Shown here: positions 34,985 through 45,644 of the stretch, one piece after another
Layout of the letters: each line of letters opens with the position of its first letter
Numbering within the stretch: the first letter of the stretch is position 1
From: Enoplolaimus lenunculus
Taxonomy: Eukaryota > Nematoda > Enoplea > Enoplida > Thoracostomopsidae
Direction: 5' to 3'
DNA length: 64,000 nt
Assembly (NCBI GenBank): GCA_030248215.1
Contig: JASANG010000753.1
Span: forward strand, 620,001-684,000
Position numbers and translations under genes: made by a program
The notes under the pieces: model-generated
What the model was told of the DNA's origin: nothing
Seen by the model: only the letters and a program-made list of their open reading frames with translations
Database searches by the model: none

Positions 34985-35117
34985 TGCAAAAGAGTAGGCT
35001 TACATTCTAGACTACATTTTTTGCTTAGGCTTAGGGTTAGGAATACGCTTTTGCAACGCTTAGGTTTAGGAATACGCTTAATCTACTGTTACGGCTCTAA
35101 AAGTAACATTGGCCCTG
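34985..35117. mobile_element. TTAGGC-type element, subfamily B
   Basis: AAAGAGTAGGCTTACATTC, then TTTTTTGCTTAGGCTTAGG, several TTAGG hexamers and the right end CTCTAAAAGTAACATTGGCC. The left inverted repeat is missing. Confidence 0.65.
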
Positions 35118-35403
35118 ATTTTTATACATATCTACTTCTCGCTGTGATATGCTTAAATATTTTATTTCATTATGTGTACTATTTTATACCTATAAATTAA
35201 TGCATTGCGTCCGAACCTTATGAGTTGATCGGTCCGGGGACAGTTAGAGTTACGAGTTGCGCCATGCGAGTCGCTGGACGCCGGTGGGCGGCACGGTGAA
35301 AATTTTTTATTGGAAAGTTAGCGTCTCCGCGAACCACCAGATAGATTTTGCCTATATTTTTGTTGACGCGCAGCGGCGTCCGGCAGAGATTTTGCCTATT
35401 TTT

Positions 35404-35571
35404 GTGTTGAAGGGCGTCCAGATTTCTGGTGGGTCTGTAAAAGAGTATGTTTATATATTCTAGATTACATTTTTTGCGTACGCCTTGGCTTAGGAACACA
35501 TTCTTGCAACGCTTAGGCTTAAGAATACGCTTAATCTACTGTTACTCCCCTTAAAGTATTAACATTGGCCA
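35404..35571. mobile_element. TTAGGC-type element, subfamily B
   Basis: GGGCGTCCAGATTTCTGG on the left, AAAAGAGTATG, a diverged CTTAGG run and the right end CCCCTTAAAGTATTAACATT. Same layout as 59940-60133. Confidence 0.7.
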
Positions 35572-35580
35572 TAGTTGTTA

Positions 35581-35740
35581 TGGTCGATGTAAAGAACAGG
35601 GGAGGAACAGTAGGTATTATAAGCACATTCCTAAGCGTAAGAATGAGAATATGCCTAAGCCAAGCAAAAAAAAGACAGTCTAAAGGTTAAGCTTACTCTT
35701 TTCAAGTCGCACAAAAAACGTTCCGTCCCCGATCTTTACA
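35581..35740. mobile_element. TTAGGC-type element, subfamily A
   Basis: The left end GTCGATGTAAAGAACAGGGG is inverted at the right end (GTTCCGTCCCCGATCTTTAC). CCTAAG hexamers and the conserved core AGTCTAAAGGTTAAGC lie inside. It directly abuts the next MITE. Confidence 0.8.
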
Positions 35741-35742
35741 TG

Positions 35743-35931
35743 CACTGCAAAAAATGGTGAGTCAAATTGATTCTCCGAAATAGGCTCTACGAGGCTACAC
35801 AAACTGAGTCAAATTCGACTCACTGAATCGCATGTTTGACTCTTCTAGCGGAGTCGAATTTGACTCGGTTTGTGTAGTCCCGTAGAGCCTGTTTCGGAGA
35901 GAGTCAATTTGACTCGCCATTTTTCGCAGTG
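35743..35931. mobile_element. CACTGCAAAA palindromic MITE, 189 bp
   Basis: The left end CACTGCAAAAAATGGTGAGT is complementary to the right end ACTCGCCATTTTTCGCAGTG. Nearly the whole element folds back on itself around GAGTC/GACTC motifs. Confidence 0.9.
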
Positions 35932-36810
35932 TGGGCCCTTAGTATAATGACCTGCTCTGATAGATTTTTGCCTGAGGTACCGTTAGTAACTCTTATTTGT
36001 TGCGAAAGTTGTGAGCTTTAAGTGTTTGAAGTTTACAGCCATTTTCAAATCTACTTGTCCTTATAGTTATTTTTGTTACCTAATCTTAAATACTTCATTT
36101 CTGGATCAGGCAAAATTTTTAGGCTATATATTTAATACAATTACGCAATTATGAATAACCATCTGCAATTCCGCGGAACTGCAATAGAGTATTAGTTTAA
36201 GCTTTCGATTATTTTTCTATTTAGTTATAGCCTTTTACGTTAGGCTTGCAAATTTCCTAATACTAATGACCGTATTTTATATATTGCTATATTGGCCGTT
36301 TTAAAGTAGACAACTGGGAAAAAAATGAAAGTTGGAATTTTGCCCAACGAACTCTTTATGACAAATACCAGTATAATCAACAGTTTTAAAGATATGACGC
36401 CCGTGGAGGCATGTTTTTTATTGTCTGTCGGCAGTCACACGTTTTACCTCAACAACCTAGGGCACTGCGAACTGCATATGCACACAATTGCAGGTTGCAC
36501 TTTTATAAGCATCATCATTGTAAATGGTTTTAGTTGCTATTTTGCTTTGCTGTACGCAAACAAATTGTTTTCTTCGTGTATATTCTGAACGTTTAAACCT
36601 TGAACAGCGCCAGATTTGGCCATTAAAACGGGAGAATGAAGAAAACATCACACACACAGCAACCGTTTCGCACGCACACACAAGCGGCAAGGTTTTGCCA
36701 AAAATGCGTAAGGTCTTTTACTGTTCGGCACCTGTAAACCTTACAATTTGTGTAGTTAAAGCAAGCAAGCCAGTCCGGTTTATTGACTGAGGGATGACAA
36801 AAATTTTGGC

Positions 36811-36992
36811 CAATGTTGCTTTAAGGGGTGTAACAGCAAGTTAACGGAATTCCTAAGCCTAAGCCTAAACCTAAGCGTTGCAAAAATGTGTTCCTAAGTC
36901 TAAGCAGAAAATGTAATCTAGAATCTAAACCTACTCTTTCATAGACCCGCCAAAAACCTGGACGCCCCTTAAAGTAACATAGGCCAAAATTT
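36811..36992. mobile_element. TTAGGC-type element, subfamily B, with both ends
   Basis: The left end GGCCAATGTTGCTTTAAGGG and the right end CCCCTTAAAGTAACATAGGC are inverted repeats. Five CCTAAG-like hexamers lie inside. This copy defines the ends of the subfamily. Confidence 0.85.
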
Positions 36993-37446
36993 TAGTAATG
37001 TAGAATTCTTTTAATATTGTCAAATTTTGGCCAAAATTACGAAAATCTTTTGGTGAGTGGGTGGCGGCGGTCTCTGCTACACACCCCGCAATCCCTGCGC
37101 TGACGGATGTAGAAGCATTTTTTCAAAAGAGTAACTTGGAAGTCGTCCGTCCATCCGTCAGAGTGGATAAATCATATTTTGCAGCTGGTTCATTACCAAA
37201 TTATAACGTTTAGTTTGTATTGTTCAAATCTCTTCTTACCCCTTGACAACTGCGAATCGAGTCAGGGTACCTGCCTGCAGTTCGGTTTGGTATAAAAGTT
37301 TTTGTAAGAATTATGAGTTATTCTGTGTTTCGTCGTTTTTGTTTTGATTTTGTTGCTTTTATTAATGTTTTGTTGCAAAATAATTCTGAATCGGTTTTTT
37401 CCGTTATTATCGATGTATGTAGGCAACCATCCAAATTGCATCAAAC

Positions 37447-38182
37447 CAGGGTGTAACTGGATATTCGTTTCCGGTAAAAATTGGTGTCCGTTTTCGTTAT
37501 AGAAATAACGTAAATTCTGTTAATTTTACGTTCAAAATTAGTTATGTATCACGTATATATCTCGCATCAGGGTACAATCGGAGGTCCGGCTCCGGCTCGG
37601 GTAGAATTTTTTCCGGAGGTTCCGGCAATTTCGGTAGTAAAACTTTGCATAATTTTTCTAAATTTATCTGTTTAGCGCGTTTTGGTTGACTTTTGTCACA
37701 ATTTTCATTAAAGAATTGCCGAAATTTTGCAAAAAATAGCGTGAAACCAAACAACTTAACAAGATTTTGCAGATATTGGCTAAAGTTATCTAATTAACCA
37801 TCATTTTTACTACTTAATTACGTCTCACCTCCGGCTCCGGCATGTTTCGTTGACCTTCGGCTCTGGCTCCGGTATTTTTCACGTCCAGTTGCACCCTGTC
37901 TCGCATGTTCAGTTTATAGATTAACTGTAACTGCAAATGTTCGAAATGAAATAAAAATTGCGAAATTAATCCAAAATCTTAAAAAATTCAGTGAATCCGC
38001 CATTTTTTTCTTTAAATAAATTTTTCAATAACCGGTGAATATCTGCACGCTTCAATTGTGTAGGTATGCAGAAGAAAGTAACATTTTGGAAATTTTTATA
38101 TTTCAATATCCGTTTTGCATTTCCGTTATTTTGACCGCTATCTGTTTCCGTTTTCGTTATTTTACTATCCGTTTACACCCTG
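37447..38182. mobile_element. hAT-like element, 736 bp, interrupted by a second hAT-like element
   Basis: The left end CAGGGTGTAACTGGATATTC and the right end TACTATCCGTTTACACCCTG are inverted repeats. The flanks CATCAAAC and TACCAAAC agree at 6 of 8. The copy at 37568-37898 lies inside it with its own target duplication, so this element is the older one. Confidence 0.85.
37568..37898. mobile_element. hAT-like MITE, 331 bp, with perfect 8-bp target duplication
   Basis: The left end CAGGGTACAATCGGAGGTCC and the right end CACGTCCAGTTGCACCCTG are inverted repeats. TCTCGCAT stands on both sides (37560-37567 and 37899-37906). GGCTCCGGCTC motifs fill both arms. The intact duplication marks it as fairly young. 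Confidence 0.92.
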
Positions 38183-38528
38183 TACCAAACTCCATGGTTT
38201 GCCTGATGTTTTGTATTCAAGCAATGTCAGATTTCTGTAATTAATATTGATGCAAGTTCGAGATTTGAGAAAACGGGCGGATACCACTGTGGGTTAATAG
38301 TTCCTGACAAGTCGTGTTATGCACCGAAACTTTCGAAATTTTGAATGAATTTCGTAATTATTTATTTCGTATCAAACAATTGCACCATATCTGCAATGAA
38401 AAATTACGAGATATTTACGTGATTTATAACTGATTTTGAACATAAAAGTGAACACGAATTTTTACCGGAAACGGAAATCGTTATCCGGTTTCATACTGCC
38501 CAGACCCTCTCGCTACCCGCTCTGATTC

Positions 38529-39279
38529 GGGATTTACGTTAAAACTGGGACAGCATGGGACATGCTTTGTCCCACGTTGATTCCACATCAAATATAGCAT
38601 TGGTAAACCAAATATAAGGTCAACAGACAACAACTGAATATCATTACCACACTCATATATACAAACCCCTGCTCTAGTATCAACTAAACAGACATGTATG
38701 CTAGTGTCATATGATATCAGAGAACATTATAGTGAATATCATATGATATTTCCAATTTAGTGCAAATATATACATAAACGGACAGCTGTATAACAACATA
38801 TGACACTCTGCGGACAATGATAACTGCTACTAAGCTCTTTGCTGGACTACTATAAAGCGCCATATCGAATTCTTCTGAGTACTCAAAATGACGCAATAAT
38901 TAATTTTATGCTGAATATATCAGACGGTTGAACTAAAGCTTAGATACTTAAGGTTTCTTACACACGTCTTTTGAGTCCGCCTGCGAATGTTATATGATAT
39001 GTCTTGTCTGTCAATATCATGACATTCGGCATAAACAATGCCTAAAAAATGTAATACATACGCAGACACCTGCCAAATTGTAATATGAGGCCGATAGGCA
39101 ACAAGGGGAATGTCATATGACATCAACATACAAAGGTCTGATCCGGTTATGGTATTTAGCAGACAAGTGCGGTTTTTTACAATGTGATATAGGGTTACTA
39201 ACCAGGACCAAATGCGACCCAATATTTTGATAGGAACAAATCGTGTCCCACGCTGCCCAAGTTTTAACGTGAACCCCGC
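38529..39279. mobile_element. ~750-bp DNA transposon with GGGACAGC inverted ends
   Basis: The left arm GTTAAAACTGGGACAGC with CATGGGACATG is complementary to the right arm near 39231-39270 (TGTCCCACGCTGCCC, AGTTTTAACGT). The interior carries repeated palindromes around CATATGATATC/GTCATATGAC. No transposase frame is visible. The family is unclassified. Confidence 0.7.
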
Positions 39280-39641
39280 ATGTAGTGAACGAAAACGTCT
39301 TCAGAGCGGCGAACGGCGTCCTTTCGTTCCTTTATAAGTTGCGACCTTGTTATTGTTGCTATCGGCGCTATGCAAGTGTGTACCCCAGACAAAATATTAT
39401 TTAAGCATTCTAAAGCCAACAACTGTGAATTTAAATAATTAACAATACAAAATTGAAAATTTAGAAGATATCTGGTCATTTAATATTATTTTTCGCCAAA
39501 ATTCTTCTGACGGCGGCTTACGCTCCTATGCTGCTAATCTGACCTCATTTGTACCTGCCCTCTCTGTTTTGATCCGAACCGAATGCGATAATCTAACGAC
39601 ACTAGCTTAAAAAGACGATCATACAATAACCAAAAATAATA

Positions 39642-39649
39642 TATATATA

Positions 39650-39688
<39 letters not shown>
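39642..39688. repeat. (AT)n microsatellite
   Basis: About 22 AT dinucleotides with one interruption. Confidence 0.9.
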
Positions 39689-39691
<3 letters not shown>

Positions 39692-40244
39692 CCTAATAAA
39701 ATTTGAGAACCTTTATTGTCTGCGGCTATGACTCTATTTTTCACAGTTTCGTTGTTTTGATTGTTAAATTAATATATTTTAAAGGTTGTTTAAAATTTCA
39801 ACTGAACAGAACAACAAATGATTTACCCTATTCAATCCACCATTGTGGCTCTGATCAAAGATAAAATTTTGTAGCAAATAATTTTGTTAATATTGCGACA
39901 GCTGAGCGCTAATTAAATTCGGTTTTAATCAGTGTAGCTTCGACCAAACACGGTAAACGTGTTAGTTTCTGATTGGTTCGTGACGATTGAAAAATTTATT
40001 CAGGTTTGCAAAATGTTCTAATTTAAATTTAGTCGTACTCTTTAGATTTCACTCAAGCTACAAGCGAACGATGTTTACACTGTGTAGCCGCAGAAGTGAC
40101 CAATTAGTCGGACAACCATAAAGATAAAATTACAGCAAGGAATTTGGCCTGGAGGTACGAAATTGCAATAGGGTGCCACGTGAAGCAATCCCCCGAACCT
40201 CACGATTGGGATATATGGGATATACCTGTAGTCCTGCACATGAT

Positions 40245-40405
40245 CATTAAAATACTGGCGCGGGGGCTTTTATCGTCCCTGCGAAAATATTGCCACCCTT
40301 TGAAAATTTTCAACCTTGCTTGTAAACCATTGAAAACCCTTGTATGTCTCTCCTGAAAAGTGTTTAGCCCCGTAGCAAGGTCAGCTGACTACGGGCCTGA
40401 TTCTC
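40245..40405. repeat. CGTAGCC-bounded dispersed repeat, copy 1
   Basis: It shares AAATTTTCAACCTTGCTTGT and a right end (TTTAGCCCCGTAGCAAGGTC, then CTACGGGCC) with copies at about 40935-41100, 43640-43795 and 58480-58640. Intact copies begin GGGCCCGTAGCC, so the ends are inverted repeats. Confidence 0.6.
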
Positions 40406-40505
40406 GCTCGAGTCACTCGCATAGTTTCATTCACAATGTTTGTCGTCTCTGTCTTGGTTTCGTGATTTCTATAACGGTTTTTTCATCATCCTAAAACTGT
40501 CGGTA

Positions 40506-40714
40506 CACTGTAAAAAACACTGAGTCAAATTGACTCTCTCCGAAACAGGCTCTACGGGACTACACAAACTGAGTCAAATTCGACTCCACCAGAGTCAAAC
40601 GTGCGACTTAGTGAGTTGAATTTGACTCTGGTGGAGTTGAATTTAACTCAGTTTGTGTAGTCCCGTAGAGCCTATTTCGGAGAGAGTCAATTTGACTCAC
40701 CATTTTTTGCAGTG
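40506..40714. mobile_element. CACTGCAAAA palindromic MITE, 209 bp, TA target
   Basis: It is flanked by TA on both sides. The left end CACTGTAAAAAACACTGAGT and the right end CACCATTTTTTGCAGTG are inverted, and the arms carry GTCAAATTGACTCTCTCC. The TA duplication is typical of Tc1/mariner-type elements. Confidence 0.9.
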
Positions 40715-40934
40715 TAACGCAAAAACGTTTGGGGTCGATAGAATACATTTAATGCGAATAATTCGTCTAATGTCTGGTTCGTTTCGTTCTCGAGGTTTTC
40801 TTCACTATTCCTATTATTCATCTGGTTCGACTGGCCTTAATATTTTGGATGTTCATGCCGCAATACGCCAAAAGCCGATATGGGCGAAACCAAAAAAACT
40901 AACTGTTCACTGAGCTGATACTAAACCAAAAGTT

Positions 40935-41100
40935 TGCAACGGGCCCGTAGCCAAGGAAGGGCCAGGGGGATCAGCCCCCTGGAGGAATTTTGGTCGCCCG
41001 TGCTGGAGAATTTTCAACCTTGCTTGTGACTCGTTCAAAGCCATTGAATGCCCGTCATGGAAAGTTTTCAACCCCCCCCCTCCTTGCAAGGTGAGTTAGC
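40935..41100. repeat. CGTAGCC-bounded dispersed repeat, copy 2
   Basis: It begins GGGCCCGTAGCCAAGGAAGG and ends near AAGGTGAGTTAGCTACTTGC. It contains the shared TTTTCAACCTTGCTTGTGA. Confidence 0.65.
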
Positions 41101-41433
41101 TACTTGCTTGCATTACAATCAGATTTAGTACTAAAATTGCGTTTGGCTTTTCGCTCGTTTCGTTTTCGAGGTTTTTTGAGCTGCAACATACTTCAAAATT
41201 TTTCCGGTCTTTCCGCTGAGATTGTGTGCTGGGTGTTCTGTTTTAATAAAAGTATTACACATATGTGAAATTTGAAAGAAAACGGATAGCGTCACACTGT
41301 AGTTGGCCCCCAGCAAGTTTGCACCCAACGCGCCACCTAGAGCCCGGTTGAGACGATCCTATCCCTAGATTCAGAGTTTCCACCCTGGAATAGTCTACAA
41401 GTAACAGTGAAGTATGTTGGCGTGTAAGGTTTA

Positions 41434-41617
41434 GGGTGGCGCTATATCAGTCGTCCGGTGTCGTCCGGAGCCGGCCGTTACCATACGGTATCGTACATGA
41501 GTAATTCACGTACGATCCACTATGTGACCGACAGTGACGGTCGGTGTCCTACGACAAACGTACGGTGACGGACGGCGACGGCCGGCGCCGGACGTCATCA
41601 AAAGTACAGCGCCACCG
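41434..41617. mobile_element. GGTGGCGCTATA-ended MITE, 184 bp
   Basis: The left end GGTGGCGCTATATCAGTCGT and the right end AAAGTACAGCGCCACC are inverted. The GC-rich interior is full of CGTACG, CCGTACG and CCGGCCG palindromes, unlike the AT-rich surroundings. Confidence 0.8.
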
Positions 41618-42216
41618 TTATCCGGTTAAATTCGGCAGGTTTTTTGCAATTGTAATGTTTCAGAGTTTAATTTAAATTGTTTTCCGCTGCATATTTTATG
41701 ATTACTTTACAGGCACATTTTTTTACATTTTATAGCAAATAAATGAAAAATATCGTGTATTGGCAGTATTATTATTTGCGGTTTCTGCGCTTCTGTTTGA
41801 ATGTTTTTCGTTCGCCAACTGTTGTTACAATAAAATCATGACAACAAAACAATTTTGAGACATCCTGGAGACCGTCTGTTTTAAAATGAGTCAAATTTTC
41901 GGGATATAGATTTTAAAATGCATTTTCGTTTAATATTTGGTCGCCAGTGGCGTGTGCAGAAGGATGGGCCCAAGGGGTGTGGACCCACCACTGCTCATAA
42001 GACCGAGTTTAAAATGAAGCTATGTGAACTATAGTTAATAAATGCAGTAATAGCAATTATATGTTTGATCGCATAACTGTCACTCAACCCCACGTTATGA
42101 TCTCCCTGGAGCCACCCATTCTATTTTTTGCACATACCCCTGGGACGTGTAGCTATTTTTTTGATATTTGGCTTTGCTGTCTTCTATAAAAAATTTTCTG
42201 GTCGCTGTGCTTAGTA

Positions 42217-42448
42217 CACTGCAAAAAATCGTGAGTCAAATTGATTCTTTCCGAAAGACGCTTTTCCGGACTACACAAACTGAGTCAAAATTCGACTCCG
42301 CCAGAGTTAAATTCGATTCCGCCGGAGTCAAATGTGCGACATAGTGAGTCGAATTTGACTCTGGTGGAGTCGAATTTTGTCCCAGTTTGTGTAGTCCGGA
42401 AAAGCTTACGTCAGAGACAGTCAATTTGACTCACAATTGTTTGCAGTG
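42217..42448. mobile_element. CACTGCAAAA palindromic MITE, TA target
   Basis: TA flanks on both sides. The ends CACTGCAAAAAATCGTGAGT and ACTCACAATTGTTTGCAGTG are inverted. Confidence 0.9.
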
Positions 42449-42467
42449 TATTAGTAAAGCTTTAATA

Positions 42468-42601
42468 CACTACAAGGTGAGTCAAATTGACTCTCTCCGA
42501 AATAGGCTCTATGACACTGCACAAAGTGAGTCAAATTCGAATCCACCGGAATCAAAGCCTATTTCGGAAAGAGTCAATTTGACTCACCATTTTTTGCAGT
42601 G
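42468..42601. mobile_element. CACTGCAAAA palindromic MITE, short copy, TA target
   Basis: TA flanks. The left end CACTACAAGGTGAGTCAAAT and the right end GACTCACCATTTTTTGCAGTG are inverted. At 134 bp it has lost part of its middle. Only 19 bp separate it from the previous copy. Confidence 0.88.
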
Positions 42602-43178
42602 TAGCAATCATTCTGAATACGGACGTACCCAGTATTTCATATCGGTGGGGGTATATTTTCGTGTAAAAAATTGTTGTGTCCAGTAGAGACATCGAACGAG
42701 AACATACGTCAGTGATCTGGCTAGGTATTCGAATGCATTTAAAACCTGTTATTTTTCGTTTCTGCAAAAATTTGGCCGGATTATATCCCTTTGTCACCCC
42801 CGTGTATGAGCCTCTATCGCTGAGTGGTCGGTCATTTCCGGGTTTATAAAACCCTGCTTTGTTTTCAAGAGCCCTTGGTGCGCCAGGGACAGTTGAGCTG
42901 TTCACAATTCTCGGGCACCAAAATGGAATTTTATGGTGCCATACACAGAGTTTACACCAAATGTCGCGGTTGTCCACAGTGAATAACTCGATACAGACCA
43001 GTGTAGAGTTTTTGTTAGGTAATAAAGGTGGTTTGTGGGAATTTTCGCTACAAATCAAATGTGAATCACATTTGAACCAGAATGATTTTTGTTCTATTGA
43101 ATTTAACTCTTACCGACTTATTTACACAGGATAATGCTTAGGTTTACGCTGAGGTAAGTTTAGACTTAACCATAAGTA

Positions 43179-43375
43179 CACTGCAAAAAATAGTGCGGCA
43201 AATTGGCTCTCTCCGAAATAGGCTCTACATGACAACACATATTGAGTCAAAATCGACTACGTCAAAGTCAAATTCGACTCACTGAGCCGCAGTGGAGTCG
43301 AATTTGGCTCAGTATGTGTAGTCCCGTATAGCCTCTTTCGGAAAGAGTCAAGTTGACTCACCAGTTTTTGCAGTG
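43179..43375. mobile_element. CACTGCAAAA palindromic MITE, 197 bp, TA target
   Basis: TA flanks. The ends CACTGCAAAAAATAGTGCGG and ACTCACCAGTTTTTGCAGTG are inverted. Short TTAGGC-like remnants (TTAGGTTTACGCTGAGG before it, CCTAAACCTAAGCCTGAG after it) suggest that it landed in a TTAGGC-type element. Confidence 0.88.
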
Positions 43376-43639
43376 TAAATACCATTTCTCGCAAACCTAA
43401 ACCTAAGCCTGAGTCTAAAGCCTAATCCTGTAGAAAAAGTGAACGGGAACCACGGAACTGTCTCGTTCATCTCAATAGAATTCGGCCTCCCACGGAAATG
43501 TTTATTACACTTTCAGGGTCTGAGTGAAATTCTGGTCACAACTTATAATCATTGTGTTGGCATCGGTCAACTCAATGACTTGAGTACCAAAACGCGGGCT
43601 CATATTTATTATAGGGGTATGTCTACTGGAGACATGGGT

Positions 43640-43795
43640 GACCCTGTAGCCAAGGGAAAGACATCCGGCTAAGCGCCCTTTGAAAAATGTTAGCACCCCT
43701 AGAAAATTTTAAACTTTGCTTGTAAGTCAACGAATATCCTTGAGTGCACCTCCTGATAATTTTTAGCGCCCCTATCAAGGTGAGCTGGATACGAG
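43640..43795. repeat. CGTAGCC-bounded dispersed repeat, copy 3
   Basis: CCCTGTAGCCAAGGGAAAG on the left, AAACTTTGCTTGTAAGTC in the middle and TATCAAGGTGAGCTGGATAC on the right. Confidence 0.6.
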
Positions 43796-43817
43796 CTTGG
43801 ACAGGGGGACATAGGGA

Positions 43818-44094
43818 CCCTTTAACTCATATAGTATACTATGAGCAGCTAAATACAAATGATAAATCAGCAACACAGACACTGTGAGCAGTGTTTAATA
43901 AATTCTAACATATGTGCAGTGCAAAATCTCTACAGGACGTCAGAGACTCCTCGGGCTTGAGCGTCAAGCTCCTATAGCTCAGTGGTCGTCGTAAACGCCT
44001 CCCACCCGAGAGACTGGGAATCGAATCATAAGTACCTTGAAAGCCCATCTCACTTGAAATTGAAAATATTCATGTGAGAAAGGGTTAATTGAAA
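43818..44094. mobile_element. TTAA-type piggyBac-like MITE with tRNA-like core (copy 2)
   Basis: The left end CCCTTTAACTCATA and the right end CATGTGAGAAAGGG are imperfect inverted repeats, with TTAA directly after (44095-44098). The A box TAGCTCAGTGG (43975-43985) and B box GGAATCGAATC (44017-44027) are tRNA-like. The left TTAA is lost. Confidence 0.75.
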
Positions 44095-44184
44095 AATTCT
44101 CAGTTAGTATCTTTAATGGAAAAATTTTCAGTTAGTATCTCTAATAACAGAAAACTTTAAGCCACTCTGGATTCTCAATCCGAG

Positions 44185-44327
44185 TGGAGCTGACTCCGGT
44201 GGAGTTGACTAAATTGATCCAAATTGAGGTGAATCAACTCAAAATTGTGAGTTCTGATAGTTCTAACTCAGACTGAGTGGTTCAACTCATTCTGAATTGA
44301 TTTCAACTCACTGAAATTTACAGAGTA
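44185..44327. mobile_element. Fragment of the CACTGTAAATTCC palindromic MITE family
   Basis: GAGTTGACTAAATTGATCC, GTGAGTTCTGATAGTTCTAA and TCAACTCACTGAAATTTACAG match the right half of the family. Confidence 0.65.
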
Positions 44328-44580
44328 GGTTGTGCGTGGTGCAAAATATATCCGTTGTGTTGTTGCCCTACCCCTACACTTCCGAGGGCAGGGTCGATAT
44401 AAAATATAATACACTTGAAGCATATGAAAAATAATAATCATTTTCGAGAATTAGTATATATACTTTCTGAGTTTGCGCAAATTTCAATCCCCCCATTCTA
44501 AAACTGGTGGGTAGACAAAAAACGCAACTCACGCTGACTACATTCTTTTGTACACGGAATGGTATGTTCTGTTGCAAACA

Positions 44581-44745
44581 CAGTGTAAATTCCAATGAGT
44601 TGATTAATCAATTCAGCTAGCGAGTTGGTTATTTCTGAATTAATACCAGTAAACATTAACTCACTCTCAGTTGCTCATTAATTGACTCAGAATGAACTGA
44701 ATCAACTCATTCTGAATTAAAATCAACTCATTGAAACTTACAGTG
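44581..44745. mobile_element. CACTGTAAATTCC palindromic MITE, 165 bp
   Basis: CAGTGTAAATTCCAATGAGT at the left is mirrored by ACTCATTGAAACTTACAGTG at the right. The core GAGTTGATTAATCAATTC is itself palindromic. Confidence 0.8.
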
Positions 44746-45092
44746 CACTCATGTTCAAAGTGGTCATTAACCACTCTTGTTTCAATTATTGCCAAGAGGT
44801 TGTATGGCTTTGTATGTTTTGGCCAACTCAAAATTTTTTCGGTTTTGCCCAACCGAACTGTGGTTTTTAGCGTAAAACATCGTTAAGTTTATTTACTTTC
44901 AAATATTCGATATTGAATGTAATTTGAACCTTGTATCTCCTGAGTGTAAAATTGTATGTCTTGGTTTGGTTTCAATTATTGAAACGACATTTTCAATATT
45001 CAAGTTTTACACCGGAATGTATCGGAATGCAAGAGCGTTTACAGTCCAAAGTGGTTGCTATAGCTATATTTACATTAACATTCTTTAATGTA

Positions 45093-45295
45093 CACGGTAA
45101 ATACTGATGAGAGTTGAATAATTGTCAACTAAGAGAGAAAATTAGTTTATTTCTGAGTTAATAGCAATAAATATTAGTTCACTTTAGAACTGATTTAGAA
45201 TTTTGAGTTCTGAAAGACGTAATTCAAACGTCAGACTTGTGTATGGATTCAACTCATTCTGAGTTAAAATTAACTCACTGGAATGATATACAGTG
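45093..45295. mobile_element. CACTGTAAATTCC palindromic MITE, 203 bp
   Basis: The left end CACGGTAAATACTGATGAG and the right end CTCACTGGAATGATATACAGTG are inverted. TA flanks on both sides (GTA/CACGG and CAGTG/TAC). Confidence 0.75.
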
Positions 45296-45393
45296 TACGC
45301 AGTTCAACAAAGCGCTGTATAGTGTTTTTTAGAAAAAACTTAATAACACAAACAAATAGTGTCCAAGAGGCGTAATAGTGGCATGCATAAGCA

Positions 45394-45644
45394 CACTTTA
45401 AATTCTAATGAGAGTTGATTGATCAATTCAGCTAGGAAATTAATAGTTACTTATGAGTTAAACTCAGCAAACATTAACTCATTCAGAGTTGAGCTGATTC
45501 TCACTGTGAGTTAATTTCGAACGAGCTGACTAATTAACTCGTAATGAGTTGAGTCAACTCAGATTTTTTAGTTCTGACCGCCTAGCTCAGACTGAATGGA
45601 GTCAGCTTATTCTAAGATAAAATCAGCTTACTGAAATTTACAGT
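45394..45644. mobile_element. CACTGTAAATTCC palindromic MITE, ~250 bp
   Basis: The left end CACTTTAAATTCTAATGAG and the right end TTACTGAAATTTACAGT are inverted. It is one of the more diverged copies. Confidence 0.7.

Noticed and set aside
36325-36790. Two overlapping + strand frames of 87 and 88 codons (MKVGILPNELF..., MVLVAILLCC...)
   Set aside because: No family resemblance, no convincing splice sites and no similar segment elsewhere; they overlap in different frames. Left as chance frames in a repeat-rich desert.
42552-43058. 168-codon minus-strand frame
   Set aside because: It begins in a CACTGCAAAA MITE arm and shows no conserved motif; the frame is a by-product of repeat sequence.
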